Numbered from the stretch's first letter, positions 1 through 7,206 are shown. The stretch is DNA of 36,524 bases from JBFWRK01 sp050248955 (GCA_050248955.1 JBFWRK010000027.1:1-36524); one strand, 5' to 3'. Made by a program: numbers and translations. The notes: a model not told the origin generated them from the letters alone.

Positions 1-1
1 C

Positions 2-214
2 GGCTGCGAGATCCCCGCCTGGCGCTGCGACGCCCACCACATCCACACCTGGACCGACGGCGGCGCTACCAATATGGCCAATCTCGTCCTGCTCTGCTCG
101 TACCACCACCACCTCCTCCACAGGTCGGGCTGGGCGGCCAAGCTCCTCCCCGACAACACCTTCCACGTCACCCTCCCCAACGGCACCACCCTCACCAGCC
201 GACCACCCCCATGA
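2..214 (+). CDS. HNH endonuclease, C-terminal end only (DUF222/HNH type)
   Basis: The 5' part of this gene lies outside the window; only the last 70 residues are present, ending at a TGA at 212-214. The visible piece reads GCEIPAWRCDAHHIHTW, followed by a short stretch with NLVLLCSYHHHLLH. This is the HNH fold: the C-x(n)-C...HH pair, an N in the second strand and the closing C..HH.H zinc/metal site. In Actinobacteria such C-termini usually belong to DUF222 plus HNH (13E12-repeat-like) proteins, a multicopy family of probable nucleases of unknown role. That full architecture is inferred because the N-terminus cannot be seen. The tail after the HNH motif is short and threonine/proline rich. 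I am confident about the HNH motif and less so about the family. Confidence 0.8.
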   Translation, partial: GCEIPAWRCDAHHIHTWTDGGATNMANLVLLCSYHHHLLHRSGWAAKLLPDNTFHVTLPNGTTLTSRPPP

Positions 215-398
215 CGAACGACGGCGTACGCGCGCGACCGGCGGCCGTTGTTCAGCATCGCCGCCCGAGATCGGATGTGACCGCGCCACCGTGCGAGCCG
301 CTCTGCGACGGCACGGGATCGAGTAGCCGGCTGCCGACCGAGCGCCAGAGCCACCGGCTACGTTGCCGAACGTCGGCGGCGGCGGCATGGAGGCGGCA

Positions 399-1196
399 GT
401 GAACGTAGGTCGGTTCGTGAAACGCGAGCGTCCGGTAGAGCTTCGCAACGTGTCGGACCGGAGTGACCTGCTCACGCCGCGACTCGAGCGTTGGCGCCGG
501 CTGACGGATGGTCCGCTGCTCGTCCTCGCGATCGGATCGCTGCCGTTCCTGCTGTTGGAGGTTCGGCGCAGCGAGATTCCACGGACCGATGCGTTGCTGG
601 TCGACATCGTGAACATCACGGTTCTCGTGGCGTTCGCTGTCGACTACGTGGTTGAGCTTGCCTTCGTCCACGATCGTCGCCGCTACGTCCGGTCGGAATG
701 GTCGAGTCTGGCGATCGTGCTCGCGCAGGCGCTTGCGCTGGCACCATCGCTCGCGGGTTTCGGCTCGCTGCGAGTCTTTCGGGCGGCGCGGTTGTGGCGT
801 GTTCTGGTCGTCGCTGTTCGCGTCGTCGCGCTGGGTCGGTCGGCAAGCCGCGAGGCCCGGGCGGTGATCCGTCGCAACGCGTTCCGGTTCGCGGTTTCCC
901 TTGCCCTGTTCACCTGGGTTGCGGCTGGTGCGGCCGTGGTCGTCGCTGAGGGGATCACGCAGGACGGCTATGGGTCATACACGGACGAGCTGTGGTGGTC
1001 GGCGTCGACGATCACGACTGTCGGCTATGGCGACATCACGCCGCACACGTTCGCTGGTCGCGTCATCGGCGTCCTCACGATGGTCGTGGGCATCAGCACG
1101 TTCGCAATCGTGACCGCCAAGATCGCTGAGTTCCTGGTGCGACCGGAGCGTGGGGACGAACCGGTCCCAATGGTGGACGACGCCACCGGGTTTTGA
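399..1196 (+). CDS. Voltage-gated-like potassium channel, six-helix subunit
   Basis: Probable K+ channel of the voltage-gated ion channel superfamily in the cytoplasmic membrane. Counting from the GTG at 399, hydrophobic segments lie near residues 39-55, 68-90, 103-121, 125-143, 164-186 and 219-243. The selectivity filter TTVGYGD is at 206-212, between the last two helices. The fourth segment (LRVFRAARLWRVLVVAVRV) carries spaced arginines like an S4 voltage sensor. There is no cytoplasmic RCK domain; the C-terminus is a short acidic tail. Start choice: GGAGG at 389-393 sits five bases before GTG 399, whereas the upstream in-frame ATG (387) and TTG (363) lack a ribosome site. At 265 residues it is a normal length for a minimal bacterial Kv-like channel. 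The gene stands alone between the HNH gene and a secreted phosphoesterase, and the context gives no further clue. Confidence 0.88.
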   Translation: MNVGRFVKRERPVELRNVSDRSDLLTPRLERWRRLTDGPLLVLAIGSLPFLLLEVRRSEIPRTDALLVDIVNITVLVAFAVDYVVELAFVHDRRRYVRSEWSSLAIVLAQALALAPSLAGFGSLRVFRAARLWRVLVVAVRVVALGRSASREARAVIRRNAFRFAVSLALFTWVAAGAAVVVAEGITQDGYGSYTDELWWSASTITTVGYGDITPHTFAGRVIGVLTMVVGISTFAIVTAKIAEFLVRPERGDEPVPMVDDATGF

Positions 1197-1212
1197 CTCC
1201 GTCAAGCTCAAC

Positions 1213-1218
1213 TACGTT
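1213..1218 (+). promoter_or_regulatory. -10 box (TACGTT), leaderless start for the metallophosphoesterase gene
   Basis: TACGTT fits TANNNT and lies eight bases before the ATG at 1227, so transcription would start at or within about two bases of the start codon. No Shine-Dalgarno sequence precedes the ATG. A TTGACT at 1193-1198 resembles a -35 box, but its 14-base spacing is short. It overlaps the stop of the channel gene. Confidence 0.5.
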
Positions 1219-1226
1219 CTGTCGCC

Positions 1227-3497
1227 ATGCGGGTCGTTCGGGTCGTGCTGGCAGCCATCATGCTCGGCGGTCTCACCGGTTCGACAGTGGCAACACCCGG
1301 AGCGGCGGCCGCCGTGGCCGGCTCGAAGTTCGTGGCGTTGACGCCGGAACGCATCCTCGACACCCGACCGGGTCTCGTCCCCGGCGACGGCATCGATGGT
1401 CCGATCGGACCCGCCAGCTCGGTGCTGCTCACCGTTGCCGGTCGTGCCGGGGTCCCGGCGACCGGCGTGACTGCGGCTGTGTTGAACGTGGCCGTGACCG
1501 AAGCGTCCGGCATCGGGTTCGTCCAGGTCGCGCCCTCGGATGCACCGCTCGGGAACACTGCGAACCTGAACATCACGGCTCCGGGTCAGACGATCGCCAA
1601 CCAGGTGACGGTCCCGCTCGGCCCGGACGGCAAGGTGCGCATCTACATGCAATCCGGCGGGCACGTCATCGCCGACGTGTTCGGCTACTTCACCGAATCG
1701 GATGCCACTGCCGAGGGCCGCTACACCCCGCTGGCTGCCCCGAACCCACGTCGCGTGCTCGACACCCGCGACCCGATGCTCGTGCCCGTCGCCAACCCGG
1801 GCGACACGGTGAACTGCGGCGACTTCGCCACCTGGGATGCGGCGTGGCGCTACTTCTGGACCTACCGTCGATGGGGCGACCCGGCTGGACTCGACGGTGA
1901 CGCAGTGCCGGACGGCATCCCCTGCCAGTCGTTGCCGGGTGGACCAAAGACGGCCGCCGCACCAGCGGACCTGTTCAAGCTCGCCGGCGCAACGACGCTG
2001 CGGCTGCCGATCACGACCGGCTCCGAGTTGCCCGGTGGTGTCGTGCCACCCGGCGAAGCGACCGCGGTGGTGCTCAACCTCGCCGTCACCGAAGCCACCG
2101 CCGCCGGGTACTGGCAGGTCGTACCGACCGGTGGCGGCACTGCCTTCGGCACGTCCGCCAATCTGAACGTCGAGCGGGTCGGTCAGACGATCAGCAACCA
2201 GGTGATCGTCCCGATCGGCGCCGACGGCACGATCACGATCTTCACCCAGAACGGCGGTCACGTCATCGCCGACATCGCAGGCGTGTTCACCGGACCAGGC
2301 AGCGCTGTCAGCACGAGCGGGCTGTTCTGGCCGATCACACCGAGCCGACTCGTCGACACGCGGGAGCCGACCAACACCCCGCAGCTCGGGGCGATCCCCG
2401 GCGGCGCCGCCATCACGATCCAGGGTTCCGGGCGATTCGGCATCCCCCAGCCGGTCTCGGCGCTCGCGTTGAACGTCACGATCGCCGACGCGCTCGCACC
2501 CGGCTACGTGCAGGTCTTCCCGCCCGGCGCCGGCACACCCGGTGCGAGCGCGACGATCAACGCCGAGTTCGCCGGTCAGGTCATCTCCAACGCCACCCTC
2601 GCGACCGTCAGCGCGCTCGGGGAGTTCTCGATCTTCACCCAGACCGGCGGTCAGCTCATCGCTGACGTTGCCGGCTACTTCACGCCGACGGAGACACCCG
2701 CCGCCGACCAGGTGATCCTCGCCGCCGGCGACATCGCGTCGTGCTCGTCTTCGGACGACGAAGCCACCGCCGCGGTCCTCGCCGGACAGTCGGGTACGGT
2801 CATCACGCTCGGCGACAACGTGTACGAGGACGGCGCCGCGACCGAGTTCGCCGACTGCTACGGCCCGTCGTGGGGCGCCCACAAGGCTCGTACTCGACCG
2901 TCACCCGGCAACCACGACTACCACACGTCCGGGGCCAGCGGCTACTTCGACTACTTCGGTGCCGCCGCCGGCGACCCGGAGAAGGGCTACTACAGCTACG
3001 ACCTCGGCAACTGGCACGTCGTGAGTCTGAACTCGAACTGCTCGGACGTGCCGTGCTCCGCGAGCAGCGCTCAGGTGACGTGGTTGCGGGCCGACCTGGC
3101 GGCGAGCACGAAGCCGTGCACGCTCGCCTACTGGCACCGCCCCCGGTTCTCGTCGGGGAACCATGGCTCGTCGACGACCATGCAACCGTTGTACCAAGCC
3201 CTCTACGACAACAACGCCGACTTGATCCTGGTCGGCCACGACCACGACTACGAACGGTTCGCGCCGCTCACCCCGACCGGCGCGATCGACACCGCCCGGG
3301 GCATCCGCGAGATCGTCGTCGGCACCGGCGGCCGCAACCACACTGGCTTCGGGTCACCGATCACGGGGAGCGAGGTACGCAACGGCACCGCCTACGGAGT
3401 CCTGAAGGTCACGCTGAAGGCCAACAGCTATGACTGGCAGTTCCTCGCCGTCGCGGGTCAGACCTTCACCGATTCAGGCACGCAGACCTGTCACTGA
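1227..3497 (+). CDS. Secreted LDTR-repeat / Excalibur-like / metallophosphoesterase chimera
   Basis: A 756-residue exported protein. Residues 1-29 look like a signal peptide: MRVVRVV, a hydrophobic core, then ATPGAAAA. Three homologous beta-rich repeats follow (about 36-156, 168-355 and 367-486). Each opens with R(I/V/L)(L/V)DTR, carries an LN(V/L)(A/T)(V/I) strand and ends with a segment like QNGGHVIADIAGVF. Repeat 2 is longer because an Excalibur-like module (about 197-238: NCGDF..., LDGD..PDGIPCQSLPG) is inserted in it. Residues 497-747 are a calcineurin-like metallophosphoesterase with GD at 501-502, GDN at 529-531, GNHD at 561-564, H at 637 and GHDHDYER at 670-677, so all metal-ligand motifs are present. 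It probably hydrolyses a phosphoester outside the cell, resembling purple-acid-phosphatase-like enzymes. The repeats may bind the surface or carbohydrate. The substrate is unknown. Confidence 0.85.
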   Translation: MRVVRVVLAAIMLGGLTGSTVATPGAAAAVAGSKFVALTPERILDTRPGLVPGDGIDGPIGPASSVLLTVAGRAGVPATGVTAAVLNVAVTEASGIGFVQVAPSDAPLGNTANLNITAPGQTIANQVTVPLGPDGKVRIYMQSGGHVIADVFGYFTESDATAEGRYTPLAAPNPRRVLDTRDPMLVPVANPGDTVNCGDFATWDAAWRYFWTYRRWGDPAGLDGDAVPDGIPCQSLPGGPKTAAAPADLFKLAGATTLRLPITTGSELPGGVVPPGEATAVVLNLAVTEATAAGYWQVVPTGGGTAFGTSANLNVERVGQTISNQVIVPIGADGTITIFTQNGGHVIADIAGVFTGPGSAVSTSGLFWPITPSRLVDTREPTNTPQLGAIPGGAAITIQGSGRFGIPQPVSALALNVTIADALAPGYVQVFPPGAGTPGASATINAEFAGQVISNATLATVSALGEFSIFTQTGGQLIADVAGYFTPTETPAADQVILAAGDIASCSSSDDEATAAVLAGQSGTVITLGDNVYEDGAATEFADCYGPSWGAHKARTRPSPGNHDYHTSGASGYFDYFGAAAGDPEKGYYSYDLGNWHVVSLNSNCSDVPCSASSAQVTWLRADLAASTKPCTLAYWHRPRFSSGNHGSSTTMQPLYQALYDNNADLILVGHDHDYERFAPLTPTGAIDTARGIREIVVGTGGRNHTGFGSPITGSEVRNGTAYGVLKVTLKANSYDWQFLAVAGQTFTDSGTQTCH
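1332..2684 (+). repeat. Three LDTR-type protein repeats
   Basis: The encoded residues 36-156, 168-355 and 367-486 align with one another: LDTR near the start, an LN(V/L) strand, GQ(T/V)I(S/A)N, then (F/Y)(T/M)Q.GG..IAD at the end. The copies are diverged at DNA level, so the duplication is old. I recognise this repeat from large surface proteins of Acidimicrobiia-like genomes but know of no assigned function. Confidence 0.75.
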
Positions 3498-3613
3498 GCG
3501 AACCACCGGGGTCGAGCAGACCGTGTCCGCATGGCGAGGCGAGGGGTGTCAGGACCACCGCGAACCACGTCGCGGCCCGCGTCCTCTGAGCTTCCGAGCT
3601 GCATGGATGGTCG

Positions 3614-4606
3614 TCACTTGTCCCTCCCTCCGCTGTTGGGTTCGTGCCGGTCGGCGGATTCGGGCGACTCCTCGCCGAGGTCTCGACCGCGATCCGGGGC
3701 GGTGGCGCTCGGAGAATCGCTGCTGTGTCCGGGAGCTGTCGCGCTCGGTGAGTCGTCGCTCCGGCCCGGCGCTGTGTCGCTCGGGCTCTGCGATCCATCG
3801 GATGTGGGCGTGTCGGCGGTACCGCTCGAATCGTCGGCCTCCGGCGCATCGGCGCAGAACTCCTCGACCGTCTGCCCGGCGGCAGCTGCCGCGTCGGCGA
3901 GCGCTCGCATCGCAACCGACTCGCCGTTCGGCTTGGTCGCGGCACCGGACGCGACGTAGGCCGTGCACAGCCCGTGCCGCGCCGGACCGTTGGGATCCGG
4001 CCCGACGGGAACGGCGGTAGCAGCGGCAGCCGCGGTAGGTGCGTCGTCGAGCGTGGTCGTCGTCGAGTCGGCGGCGACGTCGGCAGCAGGCGCCACCGCC
4101 TCGTCGACCGGGTCGGCGAGGGTCGTCGTCGTGGTGGTCGACTCCTCGTCCTGCTCGTCGTCGGCGAGCACATCGCCGGCGTCGTCGGGGTGAGGGATCT
4201 CGATCCCGACGTGCGAGAGCGCGTTCGAGATGCCGCTCTGCGCAGCGTCGGGCAACGATCCGGTGGCGGCCGCGGCCGTGCCGGCGGAGAGCACGACAGC
4301 AGCCGCGATCGCAGCAACGGCCTTGGCGCGCAGTCGGTGAGCGTGGGGTTGCATCGGCGTCCTCGTCGTGTCAGGTGATGTGGCCGTGCCTGCACGCACC
4401 CGGCCCGCGAACACCGTCGCCGCCCGCGCCGCGTCGGCGCGTTCGTCGGCGCTCACCGGTGCCCGGAGGGCGTCGAAGAGCTCGGCGACATCCGTGACTC
4501 GGTGCGGGACGTCGTCGCTCGCGATCGTGCCGTCGAGGAGCCGTTCGGCGAGCTCGGCGGACACGAGGTGATGCAGCACGTCGTCTGGATCGTCGTCGCC
4601 ACCCAC
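3614..4606 (-). CDS. Single-pass membrane protein, putative partner (anti-sigma-like) of the adjacent ECF sigma factor
   Basis: A 330-residue protein whose GTG start is four bases beyond the sigma-factor stop. It is preceded by AAAGGTG, so the two genes are almost certainly co-transcribed. Residues 1-94 are acidic and soluble and would be cytoplasmic. One membrane helix lies at about 95-116. It is followed by a segment reading TGSLPDAAQSGISNALSHVG, which I recall from sigma-linked actinobacterial proteins. The remainder is outside the membrane: low-complexity acidic and Thr/Ser/Ala/Pro-rich, with a conserved-looking pair C214 (GLCTAY) and C251. A 12-residue unit repeats three times near the C-terminus. 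The N-terminus lacks the HxxxCxxC motif of zinc anti-sigma factors. The anti-sigma role is inferred from gene order and topology, not from a recognised domain. Confidence 0.7.
   Translation of the reverse strand: MGGDDDPDDVLHHLVSAELAERLLDGTIASDDVPHRVTDVAELFDALRAPVSADERADAARAATVFAGRVRAGTATSPDTTRTPMQPHAHRLRAKAVAAIAAAVVLSAGTAAAATGSLPDAAQSGISNALSHVGIEIPHPDDAGDVLADDEQDEESTTTTTTLADPVDEAVAPAADVAADSTTTTLDDAPTAAAAATAVPVGPDPNGPARHGLCTAYVASGAATKPNGESVAMRALADAAAAAGQTVEEFCADAPEADDSSGTADTPTSDGSQSPSDTAPGRSDDSPSATAPGHSSDSPSATAPDRGRDLGEESPESADRHEPNSGGRDK
3680..3787 (-). repeat. Three tandem 36-bp units in the membrane-protein gene
   Basis: Encoded residues 274-309 are three 12-residue units: SPSDTAPGRSDD, SPSATAPGHSSD and SPSATAPDRGRD. 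They are imperfect at DNA level. They sit in the predicted extracytoplasmic stalk and could vary in copy number between strains. Confidence 0.8.
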
Positions 4607-4610
4607 CGAA

Positions 4611-5180
4611 TTACACCTTTCTCGAGCCGAGCCGATCGGCGAGTCGGCGCAGTGCGCGGTGCTGCGTCACGCGCACCCAGTTCTCCGTCCTGCCCATCAC
4701 CGCGGCGACCTCGGCGACTTCGAGGTCGCCGAGCACGCGGAGGAGCACGACCTCGGCTTGGTCCTCCGGCAGCAGCCGGCTCACCATGGCGACCGCCCGG
4801 CTCGTCGCGTCGCGCTCGGCGACCTCCGCTTCTGGCTGGTCAACGGCTTCGAGCCCGTCGAACGCGACGTCGTCGTGCGGATCGGTGCGGCAACGCACTG
4901 CTCGGCGGGTGTGATCGATCGCCCGCCGGCGAGCGATCAGGAAGACCCAGGCCCGAAAGCCGCGCCAATCGCCCTCGAAGTCCTCCAGCCCGGCCGCCAC
5001 GTGCTCCCAGACCTCGCCGACGAGATCTTCGGCAGCACGGACCTCACGGGCCCGGAAGAACCGGAGCAGACGGACGTGGAGCTGCTCGAACAGCACCTCG
5101 GCCGCCCACGGTTCGCCCGCGCGAACGCCGGCCAGCACGGACGCGAAGTACGCGTCGTCTTCCAGCAACCCGCCAGTCAC
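4611..5180 (-). CDS. ECF-type RNA polymerase sigma factor
   Basis: A 189-residue extracytoplasmic-function sigma factor. Region 2 spans roughly residues 25-92, with AEDLVGEVWEHV, then WRGFRAWVFLIARRRAIDHTRR, the core- and -10-binding helices. Region 4 spans roughly 130-184 (LPEDQAEVVLLRVLGDLEVAEVAAVMGRT, then the recognition helix). There is no C-terminal extension. I place the start at GTG 5180 because TAGGGT lies eight bases upstream, giving a leaderless transcript. An in-frame GTG at 5201 is the alternative and would add seven residues; its frame can be extended further, but the added sequence is arginine-rich and unlike the family. It is followed four bases later by a membrane-protein gene that may control it. 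No upstream GGAAC-type autoregulated promoter is visible, so I infer housekeeping transcription. Target genes are unknown. Confidence 0.9.
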   Translation of the reverse strand: MTGGLLEDDAYFASVLAGVRAGEPWAAEVLFEQLHVRLLRFFRAREVRAAEDLVGEVWEHVAAGLEDFEGDWRGFRAWVFLIARRRAIDHTRRAVRCRTDPHDDVAFDGLEAVDQPEAEVAERDATSRAVAMVSRLLPEDQAEVVLLRVLGDLEVAEVAAVMGRTENWVRVTQHRALRRLADRLGSRKV

Positions 5181-5188
5181 AGCGGACG

Positions 5189-5194
5189 ACCCTA
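5189..5194 (-). promoter_or_regulatory. -10 box (TAGGGT) before the ECF sigma gene
   Basis: On the minus strand TAGGGT precedes the GTG at 5180 by eight bases, the spacing expected of a leaderless transcript. No good -35 hexamer is visible. Confidence 0.5.
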
Positions 5195-5291
5195 CGATCA
5201 CGACGCAGCCCGTGCAGCGCGGGGCACCGAGATCCGGCCCGGCACGAGAGCCGCGCGGACGCTGTTCGCAGCCCGACCTGGCAGCCTCGGC

Positions 5292-5297
5292 TACCGT
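5292..5297 (+). promoter_or_regulatory. -10 box (TACCGT) before the amidohydrolase gene
   Basis: TACCGT lies eight bases before GTG 5306 and no ribosome-binding sequence is present. The 125-base divergent region 5181-5305 thus appears to hold two outward-facing leaderless promoters. Confidence 0.5.
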
Positions 5298-5305
5298 CCC
5301 GGGCC

Positions 5306-6301
5306 GTGTACACCTGGGATGTCGACTGGCTGTCGCAGCGGACCGAAGTGGTGGTCGAACCCGAGCTGAGGATCGTCGACCCGCATCACCACTTGTGGGA
5401 GCGGGAGGGGATGAGTCGGTACGTCCTCGAGGATCTCCACGCGGACACGGGGGCTGGGCACCGGGTCGAGCAGACCGTGTTCGTCGAGTGCGCCTGGGGC
5501 TATCGGACGGACGGTCCTGCGCCGCTCCGGCCGGTCGGTGAGACCGAGACGATCGCCGCGATCGCCGAGCAGAGCGTCGGGCATGGTGCAGAGATCGCCG
5601 GCATCGTCGGCTTCGCCGACATGACCCTCGGTGATGCCGTTGCCGAGGTGATCGAGGCGCACGAGGTTGCCGGGCGAGGACGGTTCCGAGGGATCCGCCA
5701 TGCATCGGCGTTCGACGCCGATCGACGCATCCGGCGCGCACACTCGCGACCGACGGCGGGCTTGATGGCCGACGACTCGTTCCGGCGTGGCGTCGCTCGC
5801 CTGGCCTCGTACGGCCACAGCTTCGATGCCTGGCTGTACCACCCGCAGATCCGTGAGCTGACCGCTCTGGCGCGTGCCGTGCCCCAGTGCACGTTCATCC
5901 TCGATCACATGGGCGGCATGCTGGGCACCGGCCCGTACGCCGGACGCCGCGACGAGATCCTCGCGCAGTGGCGCGTCGACATCGCCGAGCTGGCGACGTG
6001 TCCGAACGTCACGATGAAGCTCGGCGGCATCGGCATGGTCGTGTTCGGACTCGGCTGGGAAGCACGGCCCGAGCCGCCGACGAGCGGGGAGCTCGCCGCG
6101 GCCTGGGCCGAGCCGATCACGTACGCGATCGAGCAGTTCGGCGTCGAACGGTGCATGTTCGAGTCGAACTTCCCGGTCGACAAGATGAGCTGCAGCTACG
6201 TGGTGCTCTGGAACGCGTTCAAGCGGATCGCGCGCGGATCGAGCACGGAGGAGAAGGCCGCGCTCTTCCACGGCACTGCCTCACGTACCTACCGCCTCTG
6301 A
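5306..6301 (+). CDS. Amidohydrolase family 2 (TIM-barrel metal-dependent hydrolase)
   Basis: A 331-residue metal-dependent hydrolase of the amidohydrolase-2 type (the group containing 2-pyrone-4,6-dicarboxylate lactonase and related decarboxylases/lactonases). The first strand carries the metal site as IVDPHHHLW at 23-31. FILDHMGG near 198-205 supplies the later histidine. FESNFPVDK near 290 holds the region of the conserved acidic residue, read here as ESNFP rather than the commoner ESDFP. The start at GTG 5306 is set by the leaderless -10 box; the frame is open far upstream, but that part is antisense to the sigma gene and not protein-like. The substrate cannot be told from sequence. It is divergent from the ECF sigma gene and convergent with the PRC-barrel gene. 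Confidence 0.85.
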   Translation: MYTWDVDWLSQRTEVVVEPELRIVDPHHHLWEREGMSRYVLEDLHADTGAGHRVEQTVFVECAWGYRTDGPAPLRPVGETETIAAIAEQSVGHGAEIAGIVGFADMTLGDAVAEVIEAHEVAGRGRFRGIRHASAFDADRRIRRAHSRPTAGLMADDSFRRGVARLASYGHSFDAWLYHPQIRELTALARAVPQCTFILDHMGGMLGTGPYAGRRDEILAQWRVDIAELATCPNVTMKLGGIGMVVFGLGWEARPEPPTSGELAAAWAEPITYAIEQFGVERCMFESNFPVDKMSCSYVVLWNAFKRIARGSSTEEKAALFHGTASRTYRL

Positions 6302-6339
6302 CAACGGCACGCTTCGACGGCGGCGAGACCTTGGCTCTG

Positions 6340-6663
6340 CTACGACACGAGGCCGTAGTGCTGGCGGAGCTCGCGCTCGGATTCCGCCGTCGGCACGTGG
6401 TCACGGGGCGCCTTCGGCGCGTGCTTCACGATCTGGCGGGTGTACGGCACCACGATGTGGCCCTTCGTGCTCCGGTAGGACCCGGGCACGGGCACGTACC
6501 GGTCACCTTTCAACATGCCGACATCGACCACCAGCCACTGCGGCTGGAGCGTGCTGCTGTCGGACACCACGTCGGTGACCGTTCCCAGCTTGTTGCCTTC
6601 TTCGTCGATGACGTCCTGACCGTTGTAGGTCGTCGTCGGGACATCGTGTTCGTGCTCCTGCAT
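6340..6663 (-). CDS. PRC-barrel domain protein
   Basis: A 107-residue soluble protein. Residues 12-75 form a PRC-barrel: the stretch reading YNGQDVIDEEGNKLGTVTDV opens the fold, followed by QPQWLVVDVGMLKGDRYVPVPG. The remainder is a charged tail ending HYGLVS. PRC-barrels are small beta-barrels found in RimM, photosynthetic reaction-centre H subunits and many stress-related proteins; the role here is unknown. The ATG at 6663 follows GAGGAGG, a strong ribosome site, in contrast to the leaderless genes nearby. Its 120-base upstream region carries a stress-sigma-like promoter and a CRP-type operator, so it is probably condition-dependent. It is monocistronic, between nusB (same strand) and the convergent amidohydrolase. 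Confidence 0.85.
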   Translation of the reverse strand: MQEHEHDVPTTTYNGQDVIDEEGNKLGTVTDVVSDSSTLQPQWLVVDVGMLKGDRYVPVPGSYRSTKGHIVVPYTRQIVKHAPKAPRDHVPTAESERELRQHYGLVS

Positions 6664-6702
6664 CGGGGCGCCTCCTCAGCGTGCGGGCCCGCTGGATCCC
6701 GT

Positions 6703-6729
6703 ATACCCCTTCCCCGTTCGTCACGAAAC
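6703..6729 (-). promoter_or_regulatory. SigB/SigF-type promoter GTTT-N17-GGGTAT before the PRC-barrel gene
   Basis: Read on the minus strand, GTTT (6729-6726) is followed after 17 bases by GGGTAT (6708-6703). This matches the GTTT/GGGTAT pattern of general-stress sigma factors (SigB of Streptomyces/Corynebacterium, SigF of mycobacteria). The transcript would start near 6696 and give a leader of about 33 bases with a GAGGAGG ribosome site. Confidence 0.55.
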
Positions 6730-6748
6730 CGTCATCTTCCGCAACGCG

Positions 6749-6766
6749 CTGTGACTCGAGTCACAG
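6749..6766. promoter_or_regulatory. Perfect CRP/GlxR-type operator palindrome
   Basis: An 18-base perfect palindrome whose core is TGTGACTCGAGTCACA, an exact fit to TGTGA-N6-TCACA, the consensus for CRP-family regulators (CRP, GlxR, Cmr). Its centre is about 61 bases upstream of the predicted start of the PRC-barrel transcript, a classic activator position. It is 17 bases downstream of the nusB stop. No T-run follows on either strand, so it is not an intrinsic terminator. Confidence 0.65.
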
Positions 6767-6783
6767 GCTCGGCCCAGCTGCAG

Positions 6784-7206
6784 TCAGGGGCGCGGGCGGA
6801 GCTTCGGCGCCATCGCCGAGAGCATGCCGTTCACGAACCGGCCGGAATCGTCCGTCGAGAACCGCTTCGCCAGCTCGACCGCTTCGTCGAGGATCACCGC
6901 AGTCGGTACATCCGGGCGTTCGCGCAGTTCGAGCAGTGCCATCCGCAGCACGGCGCGGTCGAGCGCCGGCATGCGCGCCAGCGACCATCCCTTGGAGTGG
7001 CTGCTGATCAGCTCGTCGAGCTCTGGCTGGTGGTCCTCGACGCCCTCGACGATCAGTGTCGTGAGCTCGTCGACGTCGCTGATCTGCGCGAGGAGGACCT
7101 CCCGCGGCGGGATCCCCTTCGACTCGGCTTCGTACAGGAGGGCGAGGGCGCGCTCGCGCGCATCGGATCGTCGGTCTTCGACAGGGCGGTTGCGGCGGCG
7201 TGTCAC
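6784..7206 (-). CDS. nusB: Transcription antitermination protein NusB
   Basis: A 140-residue all-helical NusB. It binds boxA RNA with NusE (S10) in antitermination of rRNA operons. Recognisable pieces are ARERALALLYEAE near the N-terminus, MPALDRAVLRMALLEL in the middle, and VILDEAVELAKRFSTDDSGRFVNGMLS at the C-terminal end; the last is the family signature. It is the last gene of the alaS-to-nusB unit, 11 bases after efp, the usual efp-nusB pairing. Confidence 0.95.
   Translation of the reverse strand: MTRRRNRPVEDRRSDARERALALLYEAESKGIPPREVLLAQISDVDELTTLIVEGVEDHQPELDELISSHSKGWSLARMPALDRAVLRMALLELRERPDVPTAVILDEAVELAKRFSTDDSGRFVNGMLSAMAPKLRPRP

Noticed and set aside
215..398. Promoter and possible small gene in the longest gene-free stretch
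   Set aside because: A TACGTT at 359-364 could be a -10 box, but no -35 is seen. The short open frame at 211-402 is Arg/Ser-rich and has no coding character.
1212..2882. A 556-residue open frame on the minus strand opposite the metallophosphoesterase gene
   Set aside because: The product is Arg/Gly/Asp-rich with no recognisable domain. Such frames arise because G+C-rich codon bias leaves the opposite strand free of stops. The plus-strand gene has clear domains.
3498..3613. Terminator hairpin in the convergent gap after the metallophosphoesterase gene
   Set aside because: Only weak 5-base complementarity (AGGAC/GTCCT) is visible and there is no T-run. I could not support a terminator.
4502..5305. 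N-terminal extension of the amidohydrolase by about 268 residues
   Set aside because: The extension is Arg/Pro-rich and antisense to the ECF sigma gene; the family fold begins at the HHH motif just after GTG 5306.
6749..6766. The palindrome as a rho-independent terminator for the alaS-nusB unit
   Set aside because: The two arms meet with almost no loop, and neither strand has a following T-run. The TGTGA-N6-TCACA match explains it better.
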